Part shown: piece after piece, positions 15,823 through 25,514 of the stretch
Position numbering within the stretch: the stretch's first letter is position 1
How the letters are laid out: each line of letters starts with the position of its first letter
NCBI GenBank assembly: GCA_025612375.1
Contig: JAAXKN010000001.1
Coordinates: 104,669 to 168,668, forward strand
Length of the DNA stretch: 64,000 nt
Direction of reading: 5' to 3'
DNA from: Ignavibacteria bacterium
GTDB taxonomy: Bacteria > Bacteroidota > Ignavibacteria > Ignavibacteriales > SURF-24
The notes under the pieces: model-generated
Seen by the model: the letters and a program-made list of their open reading frames with translations, nothing else
Database searches by the model: none
What the model was told of the DNA's origin: nothing
Program-made: the position numbers and the translations under genes

Positions 15823-18771
15823 TTATTTAAGGAGCATCATTTTTCTAACAGAGTTAAATTTACTTCCATCCATGCCTTCAACCTTCAGGCTATAGATATA
15901 GATACCGCTTGCGAGCTTTGAAGCATTGAAGCTGACAAACTGCTGGCCTGCAGGCATGAAGCCGTTGACGAGGTTTGCAACTTCCATTCCAAGTATATTA
16001 TATACTTTTAGTGATACTTTAGCTCCGGTCTTAAGGTTGAATTTAATCATTGTTGATGGGTTGAAAGGATTAGGATAGTTCTGTTCAAGAGCATATCCAG
16101 AAGGCCTCTGCTTTCCGGTTTCTTCAACAGCAGTAATCTGTGGGCCTTTCTTGTAGAATACAGAGATCCATAAGTCGACATCCAGCCCCCATGTCACTGA
16201 ACCCGGCTGGTCGAAATATCCCCAGGAATTATCACTGTAGAGTTCCCAAGCGCGTGATTTTTTGTCACCCTCGCCATTTTTATCAGAAAAGAGGGCAACA
16301 GTATCATCGGAAGCTGTAGCCCATTCGGCACCAACAAAGATTTTACCAGAATCAGGTACAACCAGAGTAGAATCCAGGAAGAACACATTTCCCTGTCCCG
16401 TGGTGTCTATTTTATCCGTAGTAACCTTAATAGTTCTCAGAATTTTTCCCGGCTTTCCGTCGGCAAAAGTTCTGATATTGAGGCTTAGTGTATCCGGCGT
16501 ACCGGTAATTTTCTTATAGCCGAAATAGTATTTAACGGCATTAACTTCATCGTCCTTAAACATATCGAAGCGCTGATATTTTCCCAGGTCGCCGTAGCTG
16601 TTCGCACCGGCAACGAAACCAGCGCCATAAGGATTAGCAAGGAGGGTTTTCGTATTACCAAAGAACAGTGTATCGTTCACGCCAAGCTTCATATCATCGT
16701 TATAAGTAAATGCGGCAATGCCGTTATTTGAGCCCATAACAAAGAAAACGACAACTTCCCTGCTGTCTTTTGAATATTTAAGCACCTGAACAGAGCCAGC
16801 GCCGTTAAGGTTCTTAACTGCCCCAAGTGACGGGGTAACAGCCGAGAGGAAAGATTTTGCAGGATCAGTTACGTCTATAATGTTAACGTTTTCAGAAGGT
16901 CCTGTCTGACCTGCGAACGGTAAATATGCAGCTATATATTTTCTGTTATTCATTTCGAAATATTTGATATTGGTTGAAGAGCTGTTTGCAGCCTTAACCG
17001 TATCAAGCATTTTGCCGTCTGCCGAATAATGGATAAGCGGTTTGCTGTAGGTCTTAAAGTAGAAAGATCCATCTTTTAAGAGAGCAATATTAGGCATTGA
17101 GCTGAATGAAGCGCCTTCAAGGGTGATTACGGTAGGAGTGAATGTATTACCGTTGTCGGTAGTGGTAAATTTCACCAGCTGTCCCTTATCCTTGACGCCG
17201 CAGAAGATTGTAAGTGAATTATCCGAAGCCTTTCCATAAACATTAAAAGCATCGCCCATTCTTGAGCCTGCAGCGGCAGCTTTATAGGAGATGACAGATT
17301 TGGCAGTATCCACTGAACTCCATTTATAAACCGTAAACGGTGTAGTTGAAGCATCGAGTGTCATATTTGCGGCATAGATCACGCCATCTTCAGAAACGCC
17401 AACGACGTTAAGCGGGAAGTATCCCACGTCAGTCTTAGGTTTAGCTATGACATAGAGGCTGTCGCCAGTAAAGGCATCGTGGACTACGATCTTAGGTCCG
17501 CCCGTGCGGCTTACGACAAAAATTTTATCTTCGCCGCTAATTCTTCCGTAAGCCATGCTTCTTTCATAGTCGGAGCCAAAATAAGCCGGCTTTGTGCCAT
17601 TAGCAGCTGTTTTTTGCCAGTTTATTTCAGAAGGCATAGGCACGTAAAGCGGGTTGAGCGTAAAGGCGCCAATACCATTATTTGAACCGAGCAGGAAGAA
17701 TACGTAATTGTCTGTTCCGCTATTGGGAATATTCATAAATTCAACAGAGCCGGTTCCGTTTGTATTTGCAGTTGCACCCAATGAAGAAGATTCATCGGCA
17801 AGGAAAGTTTTCTTTGGAGTAGTTATGTTGAATATCTGAAGTTTTTCGGCGGTTCCTGCCTGGCCTGCTGCAGGCATATATCCGGCGATGAACTTCCTGC
17901 CATCAAGTTCAAAATATTCGATTTTTGTAATTGATGAGGATACTACACTTGCAGGAATTGTGTCAATGACTGTTCCATCGGCAGTATAGTGGATTATAGG
18001 AGTAGTATAAGACTTAAAGTAAAAGCTTCCGTCGGGAGCAAGCGAAACGTTACCGCTTGAGCTTGTTTTTGCACCCTGAAGAGTAATAACTGATGAGGTG
18101 AAAGTCTTGCCTGAGTCAGAAGAAGTGAATTTAACAACTTTTGGCTGGTCCTTTACGGCAGCAAAAATTGTGATGTCGGCACCTTTACCGGACACGCTGA
18201 ACATATCGCCCATTCTCCAGGCAGCATCTGCAGCAGTATAGGAAAGGACTGTCCTGCCGGTATCGGTTTCACTTGCCCATCTGTAAACGACAAAAGGTGA
18301 TTTCTGTGCGTCGGTTACCATGTTGCAGACGTAAATGATTCCGTCCTGAGTAACTCCGGCGCAGTTGACCGGGAATGTACCTGAAGTAGTCTTGGGATTA
18401 ATAAGAGTTCCAAGGCTGTCGCCAGTCAGGGCATCATGAACAAAGATCCTGTTGCCGCCATTGCGGGAAACGACATACATTCTGTAGTTGCCGTTAACCT
18501 TTCCGACAGCCATACCTCTTTCGGTATTTGAACCGAAGTAAGAAGGCTTATTATTCTTGGCAACAGATTTCTCCCAGGAGATTGTGCCTGAGAACAAGGA
18601 ATTCTTTTGAGTTCCCTGGAATCCTGGAGCAGCAGTTATTGCGGCATCAGACTGTGAATTGTTTAAAGCCGCAAGATTCTGGGACCTTCCTGCCAGGACA
18701 CCTGTTTTAGAAGCCAGATATCCTGATGCCAGAAAACAACTCAGAATCAGTACTAAGAAAGTTTTTTTCAT
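15823..18771 (-). CDS. Duplicated DUF4623-like beta-propeller T9SS cargo protein
   Basis: 982 aa. After an N-terminal signal sequence come two homologous ~310-aa repeats (about 60-375 and 385-700). Each contains ISWEKS/INWQKT, SYFGSNTERGMAVG/AYFGSDYERSMAYG, HDALTGDSL/HDAFTGDSL, a DGSFYFK strand and a GSNNGI(G/A)AFT end. About 705-890 is an uncharacterised region, and about 905-982 is a T9SS type-A sorting domain (NYPNPFNPSTMIKFNL, LKVYNILGMEVANLV, SGIYIYSLKV). The product should be exported and surface-anchored or released. The repeats resemble DUF4623 as I remember it; the ligand is unknown. Two hairpins follow the gene. Confidence 0.8.
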   Translation of the reverse strand: MKKTFLVLILSCFLASGYLASKTGVLAGRSQNLAALNNSQSDAAITAAPGFQGTQKNSLFSGTISWEKSVAKNNKPSYFGSNTERGMAVGKVNGNYRMYVVSRNGGNRIFVHDALTGDSLGTLINPKTTSGTFPVNCAGVTQDGIIYVCNMVTDAQKSPFVVYRWASETDTGRTVLSYTAADAAWRMGDMFSVSGKGADITIFAAVKDQPKVVKFTSSDSGKTFTSSVITLQGAKTSSSGNVSLAPDGSFYFKSYTTPIIHYTADGTVIDTIPASVVSSSITKIEYFELDGRKFIAGYMPAAGQAGTAEKLQIFNITTPKKTFLADESSSLGATANTNGTGSVEFMNIPNSGTDNYVFFLLGSNNGIGAFTLNPLYVPMPSEINWQKTAANGTKPAYFGSDYERSMAYGRISGEDKIFVVSRTGGPKIVVHDAFTGDSLYVIAKPKTDVGYFPLNVVGVSEDGVIYAANMTLDASTTPFTVYKWSSVDTAKSVISYKAAAAGSRMGDAFNVYGKASDNSLTIFCGVKDKGQLVKFTTTDNGNTFTPTVITLEGASFSSMPNIALLKDGSFYFKTYSKPLIHYSADGKMLDTVKAANSSSTNIKYFEMNNRKYIAAYLPFAGQTGPSENVNIIDVTDPAKSFLSAVTPSLGAVKNLNGAGSVQVLKYSKDSREVVVFFVMGSNNGIAAFTYNDDMKLGVNDTLFFGNTKTLLANPYGAGFVAGANSYGDLGKYQRFDMFKDDEVNAVKYYFGYKKITGTPDTLSLNIRTFADGKPGKILRTIKVTTDKIDTTGQGNVFFLDSTLVVPDSGKIFVGAEWATASDDTVALFSDKNGEGDKKSRAWELYSDNSWGYFDQPGSVTWGLDVDLWISVFYKKGPQITAVEETGKQRPSGYALEQNYPNPFNPSTMIKFNLKTGAKVSLKVYNILGMEVANLVNGFMPAGQQFVSFNASKLASGIYIYSLKVEGMDGSKFNSVRKMMLLK

Positions 18772-18824
18772 ACAACGACCTTTTTGAGTTTTTGAATAAA
18801 TGAATTAATTGAAAGAAAGCCTTT

Positions 18825-18852
18825 GCCTGAATAGCCGTTAAACTTTTCAGGC
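18825..18852 (-). terminator. Terminator-like hairpin after the GH94 gene
   Basis: GCCTGAA (18825-18831) and TTCAGGC (18846-18852) with a 14-nt loop, about 40 nt beyond the GH94 stop on the minus strand. The tail reads AAAGGCTTTCTTTC, a modest U-rich stretch. It would end the long operon that starts at 32047. Confidence 0.45.
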
Positions 18853-18892
18853 TGCTTTTTATATAGAGAACAGATTTCCAAAAGGAACAGTA

Positions 18893-21307
18893 TTAACCCA
18901 TTACAATTTCAATTTTAATCTCACTGGCATCATATTGCATAGGATCTATGAAAGCCGAGCTGGAAACTTCACCGTTTACCTTCATGCATTTTACAGAAGA
19001 GTTTACTCCAGCTTCGTTATTGACATGAAGAATGAGGCGTTTGCCGCGGAACATTCTTTCGGCCTTAAATTCCTTCCACGCTGAAGGAATGTTTGGTGAA
19101 ACAGTCACTCCGTGCAGTGACGTCTTAAAGCCAAGTATATAATCCAGCCCTATTCTCAGCATCCAGACTGCTGTACCGGTAAGCCAGGAATGGCTCGCCT
19201 GATTAACACTCGGGTGATCGGGGCTGGTAACATATTCTGCAAAAACGTAAGGCTCTACCTCGTACCTGTCGATATCCTTTGCTGAATTCAAAGGAAGCAT
19301 TTTCGAATAGACGTCATAAGCCGTTTCAATGTCGCCGTTCATAATTGCTGCCAGGACGAACCAGGAGGAGGCATGGTTAAAAATTGCGCCGTTTTCCTTT
19401 TTTCCCGGGACGCACCTGCTGATGAGCCCTATGTCATCTGCTATTTCCGTAAATGAAGGCCAGCAGATCTGAATGCCGTAAGGTTTATACAGGTACTTTT
19501 TGCACGATTCCAGAGCCTTGTCTGCACGATCCTTACTGGCAAGCCCCGATATAACAGACCAGGTCTGAGAGTTAATAAATATTTTTCCCTGCTTGTCCTT
19601 ATGTGTCCCAACCGGGCTCCCATCATCCTTAAATGCCCTTATATACCACTCGCCGTCCCAGCAGAATTCATCAGTTGCAGCCTTAAGCCTTTTATAAGCA
19701 GCGGTAAAGCGGCTGAGGGTTTCCTTATCCTTTCTAAGCTCCAGGAGTTCAAAAGTTTTCCTCAGGACATAAGCCAGGAAGAAGGCACCCCAGACGGTCT
19801 CCCCTTTTCCCAGGGGTCCGATGTGATCGAGAGTATCATTCCAGTCACCGTTCATAATCCTGGGGAGTGATCTTTCAGTAGTCGAAGAGACTGCGAAATC
19901 GAGTGCGTTAATCATGTGGGTATATACATCAGCGCTCCCCTTGTCGTAGTAGTTCACTGTTTCTTCAAGGATTGAAAAGTCACCTGTTTCATTCAGGTAT
20001 TCAATGATGCCGAACGGTATCCAGAGCGGAGTATCGGAATGATTGGTCCTTTCGCCGCTGTCAGTAAACTTAAAGAAGTTATGCAGCGTAGAGCCGTCAG
20101 AAAACTGGTAACGGAGGGCCTTCAGGAGGCGTGTTCTTACGCGCTCCGGATGGGCAATTACCATTCCAATAATATCCTGGAACTGGTCTCTCATTCCCGT
20201 ACCGAAGAGCAGGCCTCCATGATAATAGCCTGCGTTGCGTGCCATGTCGAATGTAACTGCAGCCTGGTACTGGTTCCACACCCCGAGCATTGCATCAAAT
20301 TTCTTATCCGGTGTATGGACTTTAATATTATTCAGGTATCCGGTCCAGTAGTCCTTCAATTCCTGAAATTTGCTGTTTAGGGTTCCGGTTTCCTTAAGAT
20401 CACAAATTTTCAGGTGCTCAAAGGGGTCTTCTTCCCTGGGTGAAATTCCAAGAATTGAAGCAAACTCGATTTCGGAGGATGGTTCCAGGCACACCTTTGA
20501 CTTGAGTGCAGCAACCGGGTCGCCCGCAGTTATTTCATTATTTTTCATCACACCGGTTTCAACCGATTCCGGGTTTGCCTCCGAGCGCCAGCGGCCTATA
20601 AATGTGTCCAGGCTGCTGTCGAAGCCTTCAACGGGAAGGGTGCTTGTAAATACGAGATTATACTTCCAGTCGATATTAGGCTGAGCCACAGAGACCTTTT
20701 TATTGAGGACCCAGTAGCGTCTTGTTGCAACAATTGCCTCGTGCTGAGTGTTGAATTTAATTTCTGTAAAATGCTTGTCGTTCGGTTCATTGATAATATC
20801 GTTAAGAGCATTGCCCATCATGAGTTCAATGAAGGAATAGATTTCAAGTTTTCTCTTTCTGCCCGATAAATCCGTCAGTTTTACCTTCCATATTTCGGCA
20901 TTGGTATCCAGGGGGACGAAATAAGTCAGTTCTCCCCTCATGCCAAAAATTTCAGTAATGATGGTTGTATACCCCTGCCCGTGCCTGCACTCGTATTTAT
21001 CGTACTTAAGGTCAATTGTAGGGGCCCAGCTCAGCGACCAGTACTTATTCAGTTCAGCGTCCTTTACGAGTATATATCTTCCGGGCCTGTCCCAGGGCAG
21101 GCAGTTATATCTCATTCTGCTAATTCTGTTGTCGCGGGGTGAGTCCAGGAAGCTGAAGCCTCCGCCCGTGTGGGAAATGAGTCCGCCATAATGCTCATTC
21201 CATATATAATTAAACCAGGGTCTGGGGGTACGCGGGTCAGTAATTATATATTCCCTGAAGTCCTCTGAAAAGTGTCCGTATTTATTTTCAAACATTGAAT
21301 CCCTCAT
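18893..21307 (-). CDS. GH94-family disaccharide phosphorylase
   Basis: 804 aa, no signal peptide, so cytoplasmic. The N-terminal beta-sandwich opens YGHFSEDFREYIITDPRTPR followed by GGLISHTGGGFSF, the GH94 signature. The catalytic (alpha/alpha)6 domain has GTGMRDQFQDIIG and MNGDWNDTLDHIG; Asp491 (the D of WND) aligns with the GH94 general acid. NHASSWFV and SWLTGTAVW carry the His and Thr that bind phosphate in known members. GH94 cleaves beta-disaccharides with phosphate to give alpha-sugar 1-phosphate; known substrates include cellobiose, chitobiose, laminaribiose and cellobionate. The NanE-type epimerase in the operon favours an N-acetylhexosamine substrate (inference). It overlaps the GH38 gene by 20 nt. 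Confidence 0.9.
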   Translation of the reverse strand: MRDSMFENKYGHFSEDFREYIITDPRTPRPWFNYIWNEHYGGLISHTGGGFSFLDSPRDNRISRMRYNCLPWDRPGRYILVKDAELNKYWSLSWAPTIDLKYDKYECRHGQGYTTIITEIFGMRGELTYFVPLDTNAEIWKVKLTDLSGRKRKLEIYSFIELMMGNALNDIINEPNDKHFTEIKFNTQHEAIVATRRYWVLNKKVSVAQPNIDWKYNLVFTSTLPVEGFDSSLDTFIGRWRSEANPESVETGVMKNNEITAGDPVAALKSKVCLEPSSEIEFASILGISPREEDPFEHLKICDLKETGTLNSKFQELKDYWTGYLNNIKVHTPDKKFDAMLGVWNQYQAAVTFDMARNAGYYHGGLLFGTGMRDQFQDIIGMVIAHPERVRTRLLKALRYQFSDGSTLHNFFKFTDSGERTNHSDTPLWIPFGIIEYLNETGDFSILEETVNYYDKGSADVYTHMINALDFAVSSTTERSLPRIMNGDWNDTLDHIGPLGKGETVWGAFFLAYVLRKTFELLELRKDKETLSRFTAAYKRLKAATDEFCWDGEWYIRAFKDDGSPVGTHKDKQGKIFINSQTWSVISGLASKDRADKALESCKKYLYKPYGIQICWPSFTEIADDIGLISRCVPGKKENGAIFNHASSWFVLAAIMNGDIETAYDVYSKMLPLNSAKDIDRYEVEPYVFAEYVTSPDHPSVNQASHSWLTGTAVWMLRIGLDYILGFKTSLHGVTVSPNIPSAWKEFKAERMFRGKRLILHVNNEAGVNSSVKCMKVNGEVSSSAFIDPMQYDASEIKIEIVMG

Positions 21308-24089
21308 TATTAGTATCGAATTTTATTCTTAGGGTAACGATTTTCTTTTTCCCTACTGTAACATTAAAAGAATTACTGTTTATGGTATCGACTTTGCGCC
21401 GTGGTTTTTCCTCCAGAGTAGTTTCTTCAACCCCTGATATTCTGAAAAGGGTTGAAACGTTTCCTGTTATCGTTCTTCCGGAAGGATTATAGAGCCTGAG
21501 AATAAAGCTTCCATTTTGGCCGTCCTCTGCTTTTTTAAGTGCGCTGAAGACGAGATCCTTCGGGATAAATTCAATAAACGATGAGTCGGGGTTTAACATC
21601 CCTTCAGATGCTCCTGTCTGCACAAGAGAAATGGAATTTGAAAAAGTCAGAGCCTGTTCAAAGACTTTGCCTTCAGACCAGTCTTTCCTGTGGGGATAAA
21701 AGGCGACGTGGTATGTATGTTTCCCCAGGCACTGTGAGCCTTTCATGTGAGAATAGTCCTGTTTTGAGCTGGGTGCAATGATGTATTCAAAGGCGCGCAG
21801 AAGTGTAACTGCAAGAGTCTTTTGCTTATCCTGCATCACCTCATACTCCTTTAGGCCTTCGCTTAAAACAGCGCAGCCGTTTGCGCCATCTGAAACATCC
21901 ACAAAGTGGTGCATCGGATAGTCGTACATGGGCTGTTCAATCCAGTCCTTTGTATCAGGGCGGTCAATTGAGCGTTTAACGACGTCAAACTGTCCTTCCC
22001 CGTATGAATACTTTGCATCAAGCCCGGTTGGGAAAAGCATTCTAAGGCGGTGGCTCTCGGCTATGTTATCAACTTCCACCATAAACTCCAGGCGCCTTGA
22101 GTTCTTTCCCAAGCTAAGTGTCAGAATAACAGGCATCCGGACCATTTTCCTGGTTTTTGAGAGTCTTGATTTGAGGTTTTCAGGAAGCCTTATAATATGT
22201 TTAATTCTAAAGACAGCTCTAAGAGGGTTGTCCTCAATGATTTTTATTTCCGGCTTTGATTTGAGCGTAGAGATGACCGGTTCAAGAGTCTCATGCGTCC
22301 AGGCATGACCGCCTTCACCTTCATCCAGGAAATAGCCCAGGTTTTTATAGGTTACCTTTGATTCTTTGTCAGTTACATTAAAAGACCCGTCGCTATTAAT
22401 TTTTACTTTGATGAACGGGTTTTCAAGGAGCCTCTCCCCTGCCCTATTGGTTTTAATGAGGCTTCCTTTAACTGATTTTTTTTGAGATGAAGGAATTACC
22501 TTAAACTGCCTAAATCCGAAAGCAGGAATGTCCTTCAGTTCCAGGAGAGTAGTGTAGCGCATCATCTCGAAGTACATCGGGCGGTCTATGAGCTGCTCCA
22601 GAACAGGCTGGCAGGCTTCCCTTCCCGTGACTACTATATCAAGTTCATTACCCCTGCTGTCAAGAACCTTGATGCTGCCTTTGTCAAATTCTTTCGGAAC
22701 GTCTATAAATGCCTGCACGGTTTCATTTCGCGTGTAGTTACCGGGATTGAATGCCGTAAGGAAAATATTCTTTTCATCCGGCACGGGAAGAAGTTTACTG
22801 CTGTCTATATTTTTCGAGATATATTTAACTGCTCTTTCAAATACACCGTGTGAGATCTGGAGGGAATGCTTATACCTCACAATCATGTCGTCGTGTATGT
22901 CATCAAGGCTGCAACCGCCGATTGAATCGTGAGCCGAATTCTGTATCAGGTACTCCCAGGCAATATCGAGATAATTGTCGCTGGTATTTCTGCCCAAAAG
23001 CGAAGAGAAAGCGCTAAAAGGCTCAGCATAGTACATCAGCCATTTTTCCGCTTCGTAATTTTTCTGTTTAATGTACATTCTGGCTGAAGTTGTATAGCCG
23101 TACAGGTTTCCGCTGCGCCTGTCGAACTGCGCGCTCCTGCGTTCCCCGCGGACTAATTTGAGTTTGGATTTATCCACACTTTTCAGTACTGCATCCGCAT
23201 ATTCTTCAAGAGTGCTGTGTTTTACCTCCATTCCGGGCATCATATTATTTATATCGCTAATGATTCTTGCGGTTTTCGCGTTTGGTCCGCTTGAATCGTG
23301 CCCTTCCATCCAGATAACGTGTCTGGTTGTAAAATCGTGAGCCTGCTCCCTAATAATTGATTCAACGGAGGGTTTTATATTCTGGCTGTAATATGAATCA
23401 AGCGGGACAATTATTGAGTAATCCTCTCCATACATATTTTTATCGGCAAAGTGAAAAGGCATACCTCCTTTAGACCACTTGTATTCAACATCCGGAATAG
23501 ACTCGTTATGGATCACCGGGCGATAGATATAAAAGTAAAAGTTATATCTTGGCATTGTAGAGAAGCGGGAAGAGACCATTTTTTCACCGTCCGCTCCTTC
23601 CCATAAAAATTCCGCCCTTGGGCTGTCAATGGAATTAACGCCGCGGTAGAACATAATAAGGTCTATATCAAACTGCTTATATATCTGGGGGAGCTGTGAT
23701 ATCTGTCCCCAGGAAAAAGGTGAATAGCCAATTTTTGACACCCCGCCGTACATAGCAGAAGTTTTATGCCCCAGAAGAAGGTTACGTATAAGGTTTTCGC
23801 CCCCCACCTGGAATTCATCGGGAAGTATGTACCATGGACCAACAAGGAGCCGTTTTTCCTCAACAAGCCTTATGAGGAGATCCTTTTTATCGGGGCGGAT
23901 TTCGAGGTAATCTTTAAGTACAATTGACTGGCTGTCCAGATGGAACGCCCTGTATTGCGGTTCATGTTCAAGTATATCGAGGACATTATCTATCATATCG
24001 ACGAGCATCTGGCGGTTCTTCTGGAATGGGTAGCGCCATTCCCTGTCCCAGTGCGTATTTGAAATAACGTGAAAAACTTTATTGTTCAT
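21288..24089 (-). CDS. GH38 alpha-mannosidase homologue with Phe at the nucleophile position
   Basis: 933 aa, cytoplasmic. The GH38 fold is clear: SNTHWDREWRYPF with zinc ligands H13 and D15, the GPWYILPDEFQVGGENLIRN region, WMEGHDSSG, and NSAHDSIGG with the third zinc-site His. The C-terminal beta domains are complete (LSLGKNSRRLEFMVEVDN, AVLSEGLKEYEV). The segment that normally carries the catalytic nucleophile, GYLPDSFG in E. coli MngB as I recall it, reads GYSPFSWG, putting Phe125 (codon TTT at 23715-23717) where Asp is expected. Either the protein uses another mechanism, or it is a binding or pseudo-enzyme. It is coupled to GH94 by a 20-nt overlap. Confidence 0.88.
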   Translation of the reverse strand: MNNKVFHVISNTHWDREWRYPFQKNRQMLVDMIDNVLDILEHEPQYRAFHLDSQSIVLKDYLEIRPDKKDLLIRLVEEKRLLVGPWYILPDEFQVGGENLIRNLLLGHKTSAMYGGVSKIGYSPFSWGQISQLPQIYKQFDIDLIMFYRGVNSIDSPRAEFLWEGADGEKMVSSRFSTMPRYNFYFYIYRPVIHNESIPDVEYKWSKGGMPFHFADKNMYGEDYSIIVPLDSYYSQNIKPSVESIIREQAHDFTTRHVIWMEGHDSSGPNAKTARIISDINNMMPGMEVKHSTLEEYADAVLKSVDKSKLKLVRGERRSAQFDRRSGNLYGYTTSARMYIKQKNYEAEKWLMYYAEPFSAFSSLLGRNTSDNYLDIAWEYLIQNSAHDSIGGCSLDDIHDDMIVRYKHSLQISHGVFERAVKYISKNIDSSKLLPVPDEKNIFLTAFNPGNYTRNETVQAFIDVPKEFDKGSIKVLDSRGNELDIVVTGREACQPVLEQLIDRPMYFEMMRYTTLLELKDIPAFGFRQFKVIPSSQKKSVKGSLIKTNRAGERLLENPFIKVKINSDGSFNVTDKESKVTYKNLGYFLDEGEGGHAWTHETLEPVISTLKSKPEIKIIEDNPLRAVFRIKHIIRLPENLKSRLSKTRKMVRMPVILTLSLGKNSRRLEFMVEVDNIAESHRLRMLFPTGLDAKYSYGEGQFDVVKRSIDRPDTKDWIEQPMYDYPMHHFVDVSDGANGCAVLSEGLKEYEVMQDKQKTLAVTLLRAFEYIIAPSSKQDYSHMKGSQCLGKHTYHVAFYPHRKDWSEGKVFEQALTFSNSISLVQTGASEGMLNPDSSFIEFIPKDLVFSALKKAEDGQNGSFILRLYNPSGRTITGNVSTLFRISGVEETTLEEKPRRKVDTINSNSFNVTVGKKKIVTLRIKFDTNNEGFNV

Positions 24090-24113
24090 TACTTTTTCTT
24101 ACCTATGTTCATT

Positions 24114-25484
24114 TTAATGAATAAATAACTTATGGCACAGGAGAACCTCAGGCAGACCGCCTTCACACACAAAAGAGGCAGCCGAAAGGTCGTGTTTTTT
24201 AGTCTGTGCAAACGGAAGTGCCACACATAATCCGATACCTGCGGTTCTAATTGCCACGGTGCCGCTTTCGCTATCCTCAAATCCCGCTACCGTTTTGAAT
24301 TTTTCCTTTGGAATATGGAGTCTGTGAAGAGACATGCTGTAAAGGTCCCTGTGGGGTTTAAGCCTTATTTCGCTGGAATCACTGGCAGTAATGAACGCGT
24401 CATAGACATTATTGTAATCGGAGAACTTTTCGCAAAGCGTGTCTTTAAGCTCCCGAGGAATTTGGCTGCAGTTTATCTGTGCACGGAGCATTGTCATTAG
24501 CTCCCTCATTACGATATCAGCCTCATAAAAAATTGAAGAAGTCACAAGCGCCTTTTTAGCGGGATTCTTTCTGTAAACTCCCGCCAGGAGGCGGAGGTTT
24601 TCTTTGGCTGCGGTCATTAAACTTGCGGGGAATTCTGTGCCCGTTCTTGTTTTATAGTCTTTAAAGATCAGTGGCAAAAAGTATTCTATTTGAGACTCAG
24701 CGACCCATCCATTAATAATTGAGAGGAAAGTCAGTACGCCGGGCATAGGCTCGATGAGGTGTTTACCGGGATCAGAAAAAATTTCCGCGGCTACATTGCT
24801 TCCTTCCCCATTTTTGATGCGTTCAAGAATTTCGTGATATCGCTGATAGTAGACGTCAATGCCTGCTCTTACAATGCTGTCGAAGCCTGAGGGTTCAAAA
24901 CTGCTGCCATAGGTGTTAACAAAGTGTTTAATAATTTCAGGAGTAATTTCAACCGTTGATGCATCACGCCCCAGGTTTATGAGCACCGGATCCGAAAGCA
25001 TATCCCCCAACTTCAGGTTTATGACGTTGTTTCTGACCTCTTCCTTTCTTTTCTCATCGCGTCCAAGTACCAGCGTCCAGAGCGCGGCGTGAACAAACGC
25101 ATTTTTAATATTCTCGGTCCTGAAGGAATTCTGATATTTATTTACAAGGTATTCCACGTGTTTTGTCGTGCTGTTACCGATTATATGGGGATAGTCCAAA
25201 ACGTGGTCCAGTCCCGTCCACTCTTCATTTGACATTCTGGAGCTAAAGAGGCGGATCATATATTCCAGGGAGTGAAGGCACAGGAGCTCAGTGGTAGTTG
25301 TAGTGCCGTCCATATCCATCACAAATGCGGGAATAATGCCTGGGACGGATTTAATCTTTTCTGCCATAGGATAAATCTCAAAGGGAGGATAGACGTAGTC
25401 GGGGTTATTGACTACGGCAAATTCCTCCCCCAGGGATTCCAAAAGTTCGTAAGCATCTTTATTGTCTATAAATTTTTTATTCAT
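24114..25484 (-). CDS. HAD-superfamily hydrolase with large insertion (beta-PGM/phosphatase-like)
   Basis: 456 aa, about twice the usual HAD length. Motif I is AFVMDMDGTTTTTE (nucleophile D57, acid D59), motif II the Thr/Ser of ALVTSSIFYEAD, motif III the Lys in IRLKPHRDLYS, and motif IV GFEDSESGTVA. About 230 residues lie between motifs I and II, far more than a normal cap, with a PMPGVLTFLS segment near the end of it. It probably acts on a sugar phosphate, as a phosphatase or mutase, made by the neighbouring enzymes. It lies 24 nt upstream of the GH38 gene and follows the FAD oxidoreductase in the operon. Confidence 0.85.
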   Translation of the reverse strand: MNKKFIDNKDAYELLESLGEEFAVVNNPDYVYPPFEIYPMAEKIKSVPGIIPAFVMDMDGTTTTTELLCLHSLEYMIRLFSSRMSNEEWTGLDHVLDYPHIIGNSTTKHVEYLVNKYQNSFRTENIKNAFVHAALWTLVLGRDEKRKEEVRNNVINLKLGDMLSDPVLINLGRDASTVEITPEIIKHFVNTYGSSFEPSGFDSIVRAGIDVYYQRYHEILERIKNGEGSNVAAEIFSDPGKHLIEPMPGVLTFLSIINGWVAESQIEYFLPLIFKDYKTRTGTEFPASLMTAAKENLRLLAGVYRKNPAKKALVTSSIFYEADIVMRELMTMLRAQINCSQIPRELKDTLCEKFSDYNNVYDAFITASDSSEIRLKPHRDLYSMSLHRLHIPKEKFKTVAGFEDSESGTVAIRTAGIGLCVALPFAQTKKHDLSAASFVCEGGLPEVLLCHKLFIH

Positions 25485-25514
25485 TTGAATTAAATCCTTC
25501 GGAGTTCATTTTTA

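Noticed and set aside
23663-23866. Minus-strand frame of about 67 codons within the GH38 gene in another frame
   Set aside because: It is a shadow of the GH38 coding sequence without its own signals.
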